A stretch of DNA of 64,000 nt, taken from Gemmatimonadales bacterium. Its GTDB lineage: Bacteria; Gemmatimonadota; Gemmatimonadetes; Gemmatimonadales; GWC2-71-9. This document shows, piece by piece, positions 1 through 11,195 of this stretch (its first letter is position 1; each line of letters opens with the position of its first letter). The translations under genes were made by a program, and so were the position numbers. The stretch spans positions 186,001-250,000 of the forward strand of contig JAWKQM010000005.1 in the NCBI GenBank assembly GCA_041390145.1. Direction: 5' to 3'. The notes under the pieces are model-generated. The model searched no databases. It was given only the letters and a program-made list of their open reading frames with translations, and had not been told where the DNA came from.

Positions 1-215
1 GCATGGAAGGCGCCTTGCCAAGCGTCGTCGGAGGATTGGTTCGGGTGCCCGTGATCGCGGTGCCGACCAGCGTCGGGTACGGGGCGGCGTTCGGCGGAAT
101 CGCCGCGCTGCTCGGGATGCTGAACAGCTGTGCGGCCGGAGTGACCGTGGTGAACATCGACAACGGTTTCGGCGCGGCCGCGGCGGCCACGCGCATCAAC
201 CACCGGGCGCCGTGA
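1..215 (+). CDS. larB: LarB C-terminal end (partial, 5' end outside window)
   Basis: Only the last 70 or so codons are present; the gene enters from the left edge. The visible part reads MEGALPSVVGGL, then VPTSVGYGAAFGG, then MLNSCAAGVTVVNIDNGFGA, which is the conserved PurE-like C-terminal half of LarB. LarB carboxylates and hydrolyses nicotinic acid adenine dinucleotide as the first step in making the nickel-pincer nucleotide cofactor of lactate racemase-type enzymes. The SVGYG and NIDNGFGA signatures separate it from true PurE, which is also in this window (near 7 kb). The stop codon overlaps the GTG start of the next gene (GTGA). larC and larE are not in the window, so the pathway cannot be confirmed here. 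Confidence 0.85.
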   Translation, partial: MEGALPSVVGGLVRVPVIAVPTSVGYGAAFGGIAALLGMLNSCAAGVTVVNIDNGFGAAAAATRINHRAP

Positions 216-1648
216 GCGGTCTGGGGATCGCCGTGGTCTGGACGCTCCTCGGCGCTGCGGCCGGATTCCTGGTCGCCCGCCGGCGCCGCCCAGTCCCTCC
301 GCGCGGCCGCACCGGCCTCCCGGATGCCGCGACTCCCCACCTCCTTCCCGATCCCGCGCTCGAGTGGCTGCGTCGCGCCTCCGGCGCCCACGGTCTGTGG
401 GCGGTCGAGACGAAGGGCCCCGGTCAGGGCGCCCGCACCTACCAGAGTCTCTCCCCTGCCTGGCGCGTCACCGATACCGAACTGGACCTGATCGAGGAGC
501 GCATCAAGGCGGCGTCCACCCGGGATGGCGACGGCGCCGAGCGCCTCGACGCCGGCCTGCTGCTGATCGCCTCGGCCGGGGGCGCGGTAGTGGCCGCGCT
601 CGTCCCGGCAGACCTCCCGAGCGCGGCCCAGGCCACACTCCGAGGTGACCTCGCGGCATTGCTCGATGGAATCGGGCGGCGCCCGGTCCTCCACGATCTG
701 GCGCAGGTGCAGGACGGCCTGGCCATTGAATCGGTCGAGAGCGTGGGGATGCGGCTGGCGTACCAGGTGGAGCGGATCGCCGGAGCCGAGGCGTACGTGG
801 CCGCCTCGGAGGGAGCGGGCACCAGGGTGATCGGGGTGTCGGGGCTCGCGGACCGCCGGGCGCTCGGGCAGGTGCTCCCCGCCGATGCGACACTGGCCCG
901 TGTATCGCGCGGCGCCCAGCCGGAAGCGGCGAGCGGCGATCCCCTCGGCGGTTCGGGCACCGACCGTCGCCGGCACCCACCCGCACAGGTGACACCGATG
1001 CTGCAGCACGATCAGGCCATCGGCGGGGTGGCCTGGCGTGTGCCCGACGGCGGGCTGGTCAGCCAGGAGACGATCCGGGAGGTCAATGAGGCGATCCGCG
1101 CGGCGACACCGCGGCTCGAGGTCGCCCTGCGTCTCGCCGCCGAGACGGACCGCGCCATCAAGGATCCGTTGACCGGCCTCCTCAACCGGCGCGGACTGGG
1201 GGAACGGATGAGCCTGGTCGGGCCTGAGCGCGGTGCCCTCATCTCGCTCGACTTCGACAAGTTCAAGCTCTTGAACGACACGCTCGGCCACGCGGCGGGG
1301 GACGCGGCGCTGATTCATCTGGCGCGCATCCTCCAGGAGCAGGTCCGAGGGGCGGACTCGGCGGCCCGCGTCGGGGGGGAGGAATTCCTGCTCTGGCTGC
1401 CGGGGACGTCGCTGGAGGAGGGCGTGCGCGTCGCGGAACGGATCAGGGTGCGGCTGGGTTCCGTGGGTTGGGACTGGCAAGGCAGGTCGTGGCCCCTGTC
1501 GGCGTCCTTCGGGGTGGCCGGGTGGCCGGAAACGACCCGGAGCAAGGACAACCTTGCCACCCAGGCCGATGCCGCGCTCTACGCCGCCAAGCGGGGCGGT
1601 CGAAACCGGGTCGTGATCTGGAGCCTCGAATTGAAGGAATCCTCATAG
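212..1648 (+). CDS. GGDEF-domain diguanylate cyclase, membrane anchored
   Basis: 478 residues. An N-terminal hydrophobic segment (about residues 5-22) followed by a run of Arg suggests one membrane anchor with the rest in the cytoplasm. Residues about 120-290 look like a degenerate GAF-type sensor; this is a guess from position. The C-terminal GGDEF domain starts near DPLTGLLNRRG and carries the active-site loop GGEEF (388-392), so it should make cyclic di-GMP from two GTP. An intact allosteric inhibitory I-site, RGAD (379-382), lies exactly five residues upstream, which predicts product feedback. The start is GTG, overlapping the larB stop; no internal Met gives a better start. No EAL domain is fused. 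Confidence 0.9.
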   Translation: MSGLGIAVVWTLLGAAAGFLVARRRRPVPPRGRTGLPDAATPHLLPDPALEWLRRASGAHGLWAVETKGPGQGARTYQSLSPAWRVTDTELDLIEERIKAASTRDGDGAERLDAGLLLIASAGGAVVAALVPADLPSAAQATLRGDLAALLDGIGRRPVLHDLAQVQDGLAIESVESVGMRLAYQVERIAGAEAYVAASEGAGTRVIGVSGLADRRALGQVLPADATLARVSRGAQPEAASGDPLGGSGTDRRRHPPAQVTPMLQHDQAIGGVAWRVPDGGLVSQETIREVNEAIRAATPRLEVALRLAAETDRAIKDPLTGLLNRRGLGERMSLVGPERGALISLDFDKFKLLNDTLGHAAGDAALIHLARILQEQVRGADSAARVGGEEFLLWLPGTSLEEGVRVAERIRVRLGSVGWDWQGRSWPLSASFGVAGWPETTRSKDNLATQADAALYAAKRGGRNRVVIWSLELKESS

Positions 1649-1773
1649 TCGGTTTATCTTGTTGTTCACCAAGGGGGTACCCAGTCGAAGCTCGGTGTCT
1701 TACCGTTCCCGCAGTGGCGGCCCATACCACTTAGCCGGGCTGCCAAACAAGGGTTCACCCCGGAGGTAAGGTT

Positions 1774-2373
1774 ATGCGCGCCGCACGCTCGTCATTCGCC
1801 GCTTCGCTTCTGCTCCCTGCCGCCCTCCTGACCACCGCGGCATGCTCCAAGGGCATGTCGGGCACGACAACCGAATCAATGGTCGCCACACCGACCGGTG
1901 GCTATGCCGTGGAAACATTCACTACCACGGCGACGGTGACCTCGATCGCCAAGTCGAACCAGAAAGTCACGCTGCAGACGGCGGACGGGAAGAAGACCAC
2001 CTTCAAGGCCGATTCCCAGATGGTGGACTACGCCAAGCTCCGGGTCGGTGACAAGGTAGATGCCGTCGTGACCGAGGAGCTTGCCGTCGCCCTGTGGAAG
2101 GGGAACAATCCCCCCCCCGACGCCGTGGGCGGTCTGGTTGGGCTGACCCCTGCCGGCCAGCAGACCAGCAGCGTCATGGTGGCCACCGTGCGGATGACCG
2201 GCACCATCACGGCAATGGATATCAAGAAGCGGAAGGTGACCTTCCAGTTCGAGGACGGCAGCACCAAGACCATCAAGGTGGACAAGAGCGTAAACCTGTC
2301 CAATGCGGCGGTGGGCGACCGAGTGACGGTCGTGGTCACTGAGGCGGCGGCCCTCACGGTTACAAAGCAGTAG
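1774..2373 (+). CDS. Lipoprotein with two copies of a small beta-rich domain
   Basis: 199 residues, preceded by a good ribosome site (GGAGG at 1762-1766). The N-terminus is a lipoprotein signal with lipobox ending in TTAAC (Cys24), so the mature protein is expected on a membrane facing the periplasm. After a Thr/Ser-rich linker there are two copies of one unit: TATVTSIAKSNQKVTLQTAD...VGDKVDAVVTEELAV (about 52-105) and TGTITAMDIKKRKVTFQFED...VGDRVTVVVTEAAAL (about 138-193). Each ends in the same GD(K/R)V-x-VVTE pattern, so the gene arose by internal duplication. The pattern resembles small OB-like or DUF5666-type domains; the function is not known. It sits 29 bases upstream of an outer-membrane protein gene. 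Confidence 0.8.
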   Translation: MRAARSSFAASLLLPAALLTTAACSKGMSGTTTESMVATPTGGYAVETFTTTATVTSIAKSNQKVTLQTADGKKTTFKADSQMVDYAKLRVGDKVDAVVTEELAVALWKGNNPPPDAVGGLVGLTPAGQQTSSVMVATVRMTGTITAMDIKKRKVTFQFEDGSTKTIKVDKSVNLSNAAVGDRVTVVVTEAAALTVTKQ

Positions 2374-2402
2374 CTCAACTCACCAATTGAAAGGCAGCGC
2401 CC

Positions 2403-3224
2403 ATGCGTAGCAGATTCTTCACCGCGGTCCTGGTGCTGGCCCTCCCAGGGCTCCTCTCCGCGCAGGCAGAACCGACCAAGGCGGAGGCCGAAGCCAAGGC
2501 CACGGAACTGGCCAAGGCGGCCCAGAACCCTGTGGCGAACATGAATTCGATCCCGGTGCAGTTCAACTGGACCACCGGCGGCGGGCTCGGTGACGAGACC
2601 CAGTCCGTGGTCAATGTCCAGCCGGTGCTCCCGCTGCCGATCAACGAGAAGTGGAACCTCATTTCCCGCACCGTGGTGCCGTTCGTCAGCCTGCCGGCCG
2701 GCGGCATCGACCGGGTGACGGGCATCGCCGACATCCAGGAACAGATCTACCTGACGCCGACCAAGTCCAAGGGCGCCGTCTGGGGCTTCGGCCCGATCTT
2801 CTCCTTCCCGACCGCGACCAACGCCGCCGTCTCGACGGGGCAGTACGCCATGGGGCCGACGTTCGTGGTGCTTAAGATCGGGAAGAAGTGGGTCTACGGA
2901 TTCGTGGCGAACCAGTTGTGGCGCATCGCGGGCAGCGAGGATACCCAGGCCATCAACTCGTTCTTCGTGCAGCCGTTCATCAACTACAACCTGAAGCGGG
3001 GCTGGGCGATCACCACCGCGCCGGCCATCACCGCCAACTGGGATGCCCCGAGCGGGCAGGTGTGGACGGTGCCGCTCGGGATCGGCGTGTCCAAGATCAC
3101 GATGGTGGGCAAGCAGCCGCTCAACATCGCCATGCAGTACTACGCCAATGTCGAACGGCCGGACAACGCGGGGTCCTCCCTGATCCGGATGCAATTCACG
3201 CTGCTGTATCCCAAAGGGATGTAG
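2403..3224 (+). CDS. Outer-membrane beta-barrel protein (transporter-like, unknown substrate)
   Basis: 273 residues. A Sec signal peptide (RSRFFTAVLVLALPGLLSAQ) ends near residue 21. A short Lys/Ala/Glu-rich helix (24-43) precedes a long run of alternating polar and aromatic strands, for example VQFNWTTGGG, WGFGPIFSFPTA and YAMGPTFVVLKIGKKW. This pattern matches the family of small Gram-negative barrels usually annotated as transporter or neuromedin-U-like proteins. The last residues (FTLLYPKGM) form the final strand but lack the usual terminal Phe. It follows the lipoprotein gene by 29 bases and is likely co-transcribed with it. The inverted repeat at 3240 follows it. No substrate can be inferred. 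Confidence 0.7.
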   Translation: MRSRFFTAVLVLALPGLLSAQAEPTKAEAEAKATELAKAAQNPVANMNSIPVQFNWTTGGGLGDETQSVVNVQPVLPLPINEKWNLISRTVVPFVSLPAGGIDRVTGIADIQEQIYLTPTKSKGAVWGFGPIFSFPTATNAAVSTGQYAMGPTFVVLKIGKKWVYGFVANQLWRIAGSEDTQAINSFFVQPFINYNLKRGWAITTAPAITANWDAPSGQVWTVPLGIGVSKITMVGKQPLNIAMQYYANVERPDNAGSSLIRMQFTLLYPKGM

Positions 3225-3239
3225 GCACCCCATTGAAGT

Positions 3240-3312
3240 CACGAAGGCGCGAAATCACGATAGCACGAAAGAAGCGCTGACGTTCGTGTTTTCGTGATTT
3301 CGTGTTTTCGTG
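3240..3312. repeat. Long inverted repeat built on CACGAA/TTCGTG
   Basis: Arms 3251-3269 and 3283-3301 pair over 19 bases with two mismatches around a 13-base loop. An outer pair, CACGAA at 3240-3245 with TTCGTG at 3307-3312, extends the fold. The motif CACGAA recurs several times in each arm. It lies 15 bases after the outer-membrane protein gene and just before the tmRNA promoter. It could serve as a transcription end, but there is no uridine tract. The repeated CACGAA theme suggests a dispersed palindromic element; other copies were not seen in this window. Confidence 0.7.
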
Positions 3313-3340
3313 GCCCTTGGGGTAGGGGAGCACGCGCACA

Positions 3341-3369
3341 TTGCTCAACTGCCACAAAAAGTGTATCAT
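3341..3369 (+). promoter_or_regulatory. Sigma70-type promoter for tmRNA
   Basis: A -35 TTGCTC (3341-3346), a 17-base spacer and a -10 TATCAT (3364-3369) stand immediately upstream of the tmRNA gene. Predicted initiation near 3376 leaves a short leader before the mature 5' end at 3384, as expected for RNase P processing. Confidence 0.6.
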
Positions 3370-3383
3370 TATGACACACCCAA

Positions 3384-3744
3384 GGGGGCGATCGGCTTCG
3401 ACGGGTTGGAAGAAGGAATTGCTGCGTGCCCAGGTCCGAGTCCCTGGCTAAACCACTTGGAAACAACCAAACGCCAACGATAACCTGGCGCTGGCTGCGT
3501 AAGCTGAGCTAAGCTCGCTTGACGCACCTCCGGTTCGCTGAGCCCGCCCGGGGCGCGGTGGGTCGGATCGAAAATCCGGGCTGGCCGAGCGCGGTCCTCC
3601 GACGCGCAAGGCGAGACATCAGGAGGTAGTCCCCAGAGCGGCCGATTCCTTGCCGGGCTGGGGAGACGCATGAAGAGGGATCTACGCACGTAGATGCGGT
3701 TCTGGAACCACACTCGGACCAGGGTTCGATTCCCTGCGCCTCCA
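3384..3744 (+). ncRNA. ssrA: Transfer-messenger RNA (tmRNA)
   Basis: About 361 nt. The 5' end GGGGGCGATCGGCTTCGACG is the hallmark start of one-piece tmRNA. The 3' end holds a T-arm (GGTTCGATTCC) and CGCCTCC, which pairs base for base with the first seven nucleotides (GGGGGCG, one G-U pair) to close the tRNA-like acceptor stem. The discriminator A at 3744 is followed by CTA, so the CCA tail is not encoded and must be added enzymatically. The tag frame from resume codon GCC (3473) to TAA (3500-3502) encodes ANDNLALAA, ending in the ALAA degron recognised by ClpXP-type proteases. tmRNA with SmpB frees stalled ribosomes. Confidence 0.96.
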
Positions 3745-3985
3745 CTACCACCGGCCGCTGGAGACTGGACTTCATGCCCAGGTGCTCCCGGGGCCGTGTT
3801 GGTTTCCTAACAGTTACCTCATGATCCCTTCAGCCCCGATGTGTAACTTTTGGGTTAAAGCTGCAGGTTTTTGCCGCCTATGGCACTGGACTTCGCCAAG
3901 AGCGGTGGTATTCTTTTGTGTTGTTCATGGGAGGAGCGAGGTTGCCCCTCCAGCACACTCCGCCCCCGATTCGCAGGAGCATCTG
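3745..3985. other. 241-base gap between tmRNA and arylsulfatase
   Basis: No gene is supported here. An open frame continuous with the sulfatase extends back to 3782 but has no ribosome site, and it would place extra residues before a clear signal peptide. The region should hold the sulfatase promoter, but no confident -35/-10 pair was seen. Confidence 0.4.
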
Positions 3986-6516
3986 ATGGTTCACACCAAG
4001 CACTTCTGGCGATTCTTCCTTTCGCTGGTCGCGGTCGGCGCATTCGGCGCGCTGCCGGCGTCGGCGCAGGTCGTCACCGGCAAGCCCGGCTCACCGGGTG
4101 CGACCACCACCATCGACGGCAAGCAGCTCCCGGCTCCCCAGCCGAAGTTCGGCGGCGTCATCAAGGACGACGCGCTGCAGTCCACGCCGTGGTGGGCGCC
4201 GCGTATCGTGCCCCCGAAGGCCGCCCCGAACGTCCTGCTCATCATCACCGATGACGCCGGCTTTGCCGTGCCCAGCACCTTCGGCGGCGTGATCCCGACG
4301 CCGACGATGGACCGGATCGCCAACGAGGGGCTCCGCTACAACCGGATGTTCTCGACGGCGCTCTGCTCCCCGACCCGCGCCGCGCTGATTACCGGCCGGA
4401 ACCACCACTCGGCCGGTTTCGGGGTCATTTCCGAGCAGTCGACCGGCTACCCCGGGTACAACAGCATCATCGGCCAGGATGAGGCCACCATCGGGCGGAT
4501 CCTGCAGGACAACGGCTACGCCACCGCCTGGTTCGGGAAGGACCACAACACCCCGGCGTTCGCCGCCAGCCAGGTCGGCCCGTTCGATCAGTGGCCCACC
4601 GGCCTCGGGTTCCAGTACTTCTACGGCTTCGTCGGGGGCGACGCCAACCAGTGGGAGCCCAACCTCTTCCGGAATACGACGCAGATCTTCCCCTTCCGGG
4701 GCAAGGAGGGCACCTGGAACCTGATCACGGGCATGGCGGACGACGCCATCGACTGGATCTACCGGATGCACCAGACCGACCCGAGCAAGCCGATCTTCAT
4801 CAAGTACGCGCCCGGCGCCACCCACGCGCCGCACCACCCCACGAAGGAGTGGGTGGACAGCGTCCAGAAGCTGCACCTCTTCGACAAGGGCTACGAGGCG
4901 CTGCGCCAGCAGATCTTCGCTAACCAGAAGAAGATGGGCATCGTGCCCCAGGACGCCATCCTCACCCCGTGGCCGGACTCGGTCCTCACGCCGTGGAACA
5001 AGCTGGACCCGATGGCGAAGAAGCTCTTCATCCGGCAGGTGGAGATCTTCGCCGCCTACGCGATGTACAGCGACTACGAGATCGGCCGCGTCATCAAGGC
5101 ATTCGATGACATCGGCCGGGGCGACAACACGATGGTCATCTACATCAACGGGGACAACGGGACGAGCGCCGAGGGCGGTCCGCTCGGCACCCCGAACGAG
5201 GTGGCGTTCTTCAACGGGATGAACGAGATCCCGGTCGATGTCCAGATGAAGTGGTACGACGTCTGGGGCACCCAGGAAACCTACAACCACATGTCGGCGG
5301 GATGGTCCTGGGCGTTCGACACACCCTTCGACTGGTTCAAGCAGAACGCCTCACGGCTCGGCGGGATCAACCAGAACATGGTCATCTCCTGGCCCGGGCA
5401 CATCGCCGAGACCGGTGGAATCCGGAACCAGTTCACCCACGTGATCGACGTCGCACCGACGATCCTCGAAGCGGCCGGCATTCCTGCGCCGGACTACGTG
5501 GACGGCATCAAGCAGCGGCCGATCGAGGGCACGAGCTTCGCCTACACCTTCGCCGCCAACGCCGCGAATGCCCCTTCCCGTCACACCACGCAGTACTTCG
5601 AGATGATGGGGCAGTGGGCGCTCTGGAAGGACGGCTGGCTCCTCAGCACCAAGGTCAACCGGGTGCCGTGGGACGCCTTCTCCAAGGCCAACCCCGATCC
5701 GCTCAACAACCAGGTCTTCCAGCTCTATGACATGAGCAACGACTGGAACCAGGCGACGGACGTGGCGGCCAAGTACCCCGACAAGGTCGCCCAGATGCGG
5801 AAGGACTTCGTGGAGGAAGCCAAGAAGTACCAGGTCTTCCCGCTCGACGCCTCGGTGGCGGCCCGCATCGTGGCGCCGCGGCCGAACATCACCGCGGGTC
5901 GGACGGAGTTCGTCTATACCCATCCAATGACCGGGACGCCGCAGGGTGACTCGCCGCTCCTCCTCAACACCAGCTACACCGTGACGGCGGACATCACCGT
6001 GCCCCAGGGCGGCGCCGAGGGCATCATGCTCACCTCCGGTGGCCGGTTCGGCGGGTACGGGTTCTACCTCCTCAAGGGCAAGCCGGTCTGGGTCTGGAAC
6101 ATGGTGGACCTCGAGCGTATCAAGTGGGAAGGGCCGACGGCCCTCACGCCCGGGCGGCACACCGTCGAATTCGACTTTGTCTACGACGGCACCGGGCGCC
6201 AGCACCCTCGCGTACAACAGCTCTCGGGCGTCGAGGCGGAGTCGGGCTGCCAGCACGCTCAAGGTCGACGGCCAGGTGGTCGCCACCAAGAAGATGGAGA
6301 AGACCCTCCCCGCCCAGTCCTTCAGTGGGACGGAAGCGCTTCGAACATCGATTTCCTGTTTCCGAGACCGGCGTGGACGATGCCGACTACCACCCGCCCT
6401 TCACATTCACGGGGACGCTCGACAAGCTCACCCTCAAGCTCGACCGGCCGCAGCTCTCGCCGGCCGACATCAGAAAGATCAAGGATGCCGAGGCCAAGGC
6501 GGCGGACAACAAGTAG
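3986..6516 (+). CDS. Arylsulfatase, secreted; 3' end out of frame
   Basis: About 840 residues if the frame breaks are repaired. The start at 3986 follows GGAG and opens a signal peptide (HTKHFWRFFLSLVAVGAFGA, ending ASAQ), so the enzyme acts in the periplasm or outside. NVLLIITDDAG gives the metal-binding DD. C127-S-P-T-R is the CxPxR site converted to formylglycine, and GKDHNT and YINGDNG supply further active-site residues. It hydrolyses sulfate esters; the substrate is unknown. The frame is intact to about 6195 (FDFVYDGTG). The family's C-terminal strands then appear in other frames: LKVDGQVVATKKMEKT near 6260-6305 and TFTGTLDKLTLKL up to the stop at 6514-6516. At least two, probably four, single-base shifts at G/C runs are needed, so this is sequencing error or recent decay. 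Confidence 0.85.
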
Positions 6517-6550
6517 TCCCGCACCCGCACGCGCGGCTTCACTGAACGAC

Positions 6551-6574
6551 GGGGCAACCGGTGTCGGTTGCCCC
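6551..6574 (+). terminator. Perfect hairpin between convergent transcription units
   Basis: GGGGCAACCG (6551-6560), loop GTGT, CGGTTGCCCC (6565-6574): a ten-base perfect stem 34 bases after the sulfatase stop and about 94 bases beyond the end of purE on the other strand. No uridine tract follows on either strand, so it is a likely but not classical terminator that could serve both directions. Confidence 0.45.
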
Positions 6575-6607
6575 CGTGTACGTACGCGCGGATTCCGATT
6601 CTCTTGC

Positions 6608-6646
6608 CCCCGCTGCCCCGCTGCCCCGCTGCCCCGCTGCCCCGCC
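6608..6646. repeat. 8-bp tandem repeat CCCCGCTG, about 4.9 copies
   Basis: Four full copies of CCCCGCTG and a partial fifth lie between the hairpin and the purE stop codon. It is noncoding and slippage-prone, so the copy number may vary. Confidence 0.8.
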
Positions 6647-6667
6647 TAGATGTGCCCTTCCCGGAGG

Positions 6668-7137
6668 TCAATCTTCTTGATCCTCCTGCTCCGCCCGGAA
6701 CTCCTTCAGCTTGGCAGCCAGCGTCTTGTCGGAGACCGCCAGCATGGCCACCGCGAAGAGCGCGGCGTTGTGGGCCCCCGCGTCGCCGATGGCGAAGGTG
6801 GCCACCGGGATACCGGCCGGCATCTGCACGGTGGCGAGGAGCGCGTCCATTCCCTGGAGGTGCCCGCCCGGCATCGGGACGCCGAGCACCGGGATGGTGG
6901 TTATGGCCGCCATCACGCCGGCCAGGTGCGCCGCCATGCCTGCGGCGGCGATGATGCACTTCAGGCCGCGCTGCTCGGCCGTGGTGGCGTATTCATGCGC
7001 CAGGGCGGGGGAGCGGTGCGCCGAAATGACCCGGCTCTCGCAGGCCACGCCGAAATGCGCCAGCCGGTTGGCGGCATGGAGCATCACCGGCCAGTCGGAG
7101 GCGCTTCCCATCACGATACCTACCAGCGGTTTCGATG

Positions 7138-7141
<4 letters not shown>
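6668..7141 (-). CDS. purE: N5-carboxyaminoimidazole ribonucleotide mutase PurE
   Basis: 157 residues, a normal class I PurE length. GIVMGSASDWPVM near the N-terminus is the nucleotide and CO2 site, SAHRSP holds the catalytic His, and AAAGMAAHLAGVMAA and GVPMPGGHLQGMDALL complete the family signature. It moves the carboxyl group from N5-CAIR to C4 to give CAIR in purine synthesis. The ATG overlaps the ppdK stop (ATGA), making it the last gene of the long purine run. No purK lies in this window, so N5-CAIR must be supplied by a purK elsewhere. Confidence 0.95.
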
Positions 7142-9800
<2,659 letters not shown>

Positions 9801-9804
<4 letters not shown>

Positions 9805-11192
9805 GCGCGACTCGCAGTCAGGGAAGACGCGTGCTGGATCTGGACGATTGGCTCGGGGACGGTGGTCGGATAGTCGCCGGAGAAGCAGGCGTGGCAGAAG
9901 GGCCCGCCGCCGGCCGCGCCCACCATGCCCTCGAGGCTGAGGTACCCGAGGGTGTCCACGCCCAGGTATTCGCGGATCTCCTCCAGCGAATGCGTGGAGG
10001 CGATCAGCTCCTCCCGGGTGGGCGTGTCGATGCCGTAGTGGCAGGGGCCGGTGATCGGGGGCGAGGCCAGGCGAAGGTGGACTTCCTTGGCGCCGGCGGC
10101 ACGGATCATCTGGACGAGGCCGCGGCTCGTGGTGCCGCGCACCAGGCTGTCGTCGACGACAACAACCTTCTTGCCCTCAATGATGCCGCGCACGGGGTTG
10201 AACTTGATCTTCACCTTGGCCACCCGGTGCGACTGCGTCGGGTGGATGAAGGTGCGCCCGACGTAGTGATTGCGGATCAGCCCGTGCTCCAGCTTGACGC
10301 CAGATGCCTCGCTGAAGCCGAGGGCCATGGCATTGCTGCTGTCCGGCACCGAAAAGACGACGTCGGCGCCCGGGGCGGGGTGCTCCAGGGCGAGCCGCCG
10401 CCCGGCCTCGCGGCGGACGCGGTCTACCGACATGCCGAAGATGTCGCTGTCGGGACGGGCAAAATAGATCAGCTCGAAGACGCAGCGGCTGACCGGCTTG
10501 GCACGGAGCGGCTGCAGGTCCTCGATGACACCGTCGGTGATGCGCACGAACTCGCCGGGTTTCAGCTCGCGGATGAAGGTGGCGCCCACGAGGTCGAGGG
10601 CGCAGGTCTCGCTGGCGGCCACGACGCCCGTGCCGAGGCGCCCCAGCACCAGCGGCCGGAAGCCCCGCGGGTCGACCACGGCGTAGAGCGTCCGCCCGAC
10701 GCCGATCACCAGGCTGTACGCTCCCTCCACCCGGGCCAGCGCCGAACGAATCTGGAGTTCGGGATCGGGGACTTCCGACCTGGCGATCAGGTGGACGAGC
10801 ACTTCGGTGTCGCTCGACGAGGTGAAGATCGATCCGCGCTCGACGAGGGTCTTCTTGATCTCTGCCGCGTTGGTCAGGTTGCCGTTGTGCGCCAGGCAGA
10901 GGGAGCCGATGCGATAGTTGACCAGGCAGGGCTGGGCGTTGGCGAGGTTGGTGCTGCCGGTCGTGGAGTACCGGGTGTGCCCGACGGCCACGTCACCGGG
11001 GAGCTGTTCGAGTTCGGCTTCGCCGAACGTCTCGGAGACGAGCCCCATCCCCACCTTCACGCGGGACTCGCCGTCCGGCGTGATGGCAACGATGCCTGCG
11101 CTCTCCTGGCCGCGATGCTGCAGGGCGTAGAGCCCGAGGTAGGCCACGCGGGCCGCATCGGGAACACCGGACACTCCCATGATTCCGCACAT
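9801..11192 (-). CDS. purF: Amidophosphoribosyltransferase (glutamine PRPP amidotransferase)
   Basis: 463 residues. Cys2 directly after Met is the Ntn-type nucleophile that releases ammonia from glutamine, so there is no propeptide beyond Met. The N-terminal glutaminase domain (LQHRGQESAGI, GHTRYSTTG, AHNGNL) is followed by the phosphoribosyltransferase domain with PRPP loop VVVVDDSLVRGTT. Cysteines in CVFELIYFARPDS, GPCHYGIDTPT and FCHACFSGDYP match the positions that hold the 4Fe-4S cluster in the Bacillus subtilis enzyme, so an oxygen-sensitive cluster is likely. It catalyses the first committed step of purine synthesis. It starts three bases after the purL stop. Confidence 0.96.
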
Positions 11193-11195
11193 GAC

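Noticed and set aside
1..215. PurE-like carboxylase fragment at the left edge
   Set aside because: The SVGYG and NIDNGFGA signatures identify LarB; a bona fide purE is present near 7 kb.
3782..3985. In-frame N-terminal extension of the first arylsulfatase
   Set aside because: It would bury the signal peptide at residue 69 onward and lacks a ribosome site, whereas 3986 has GGAG upstream.
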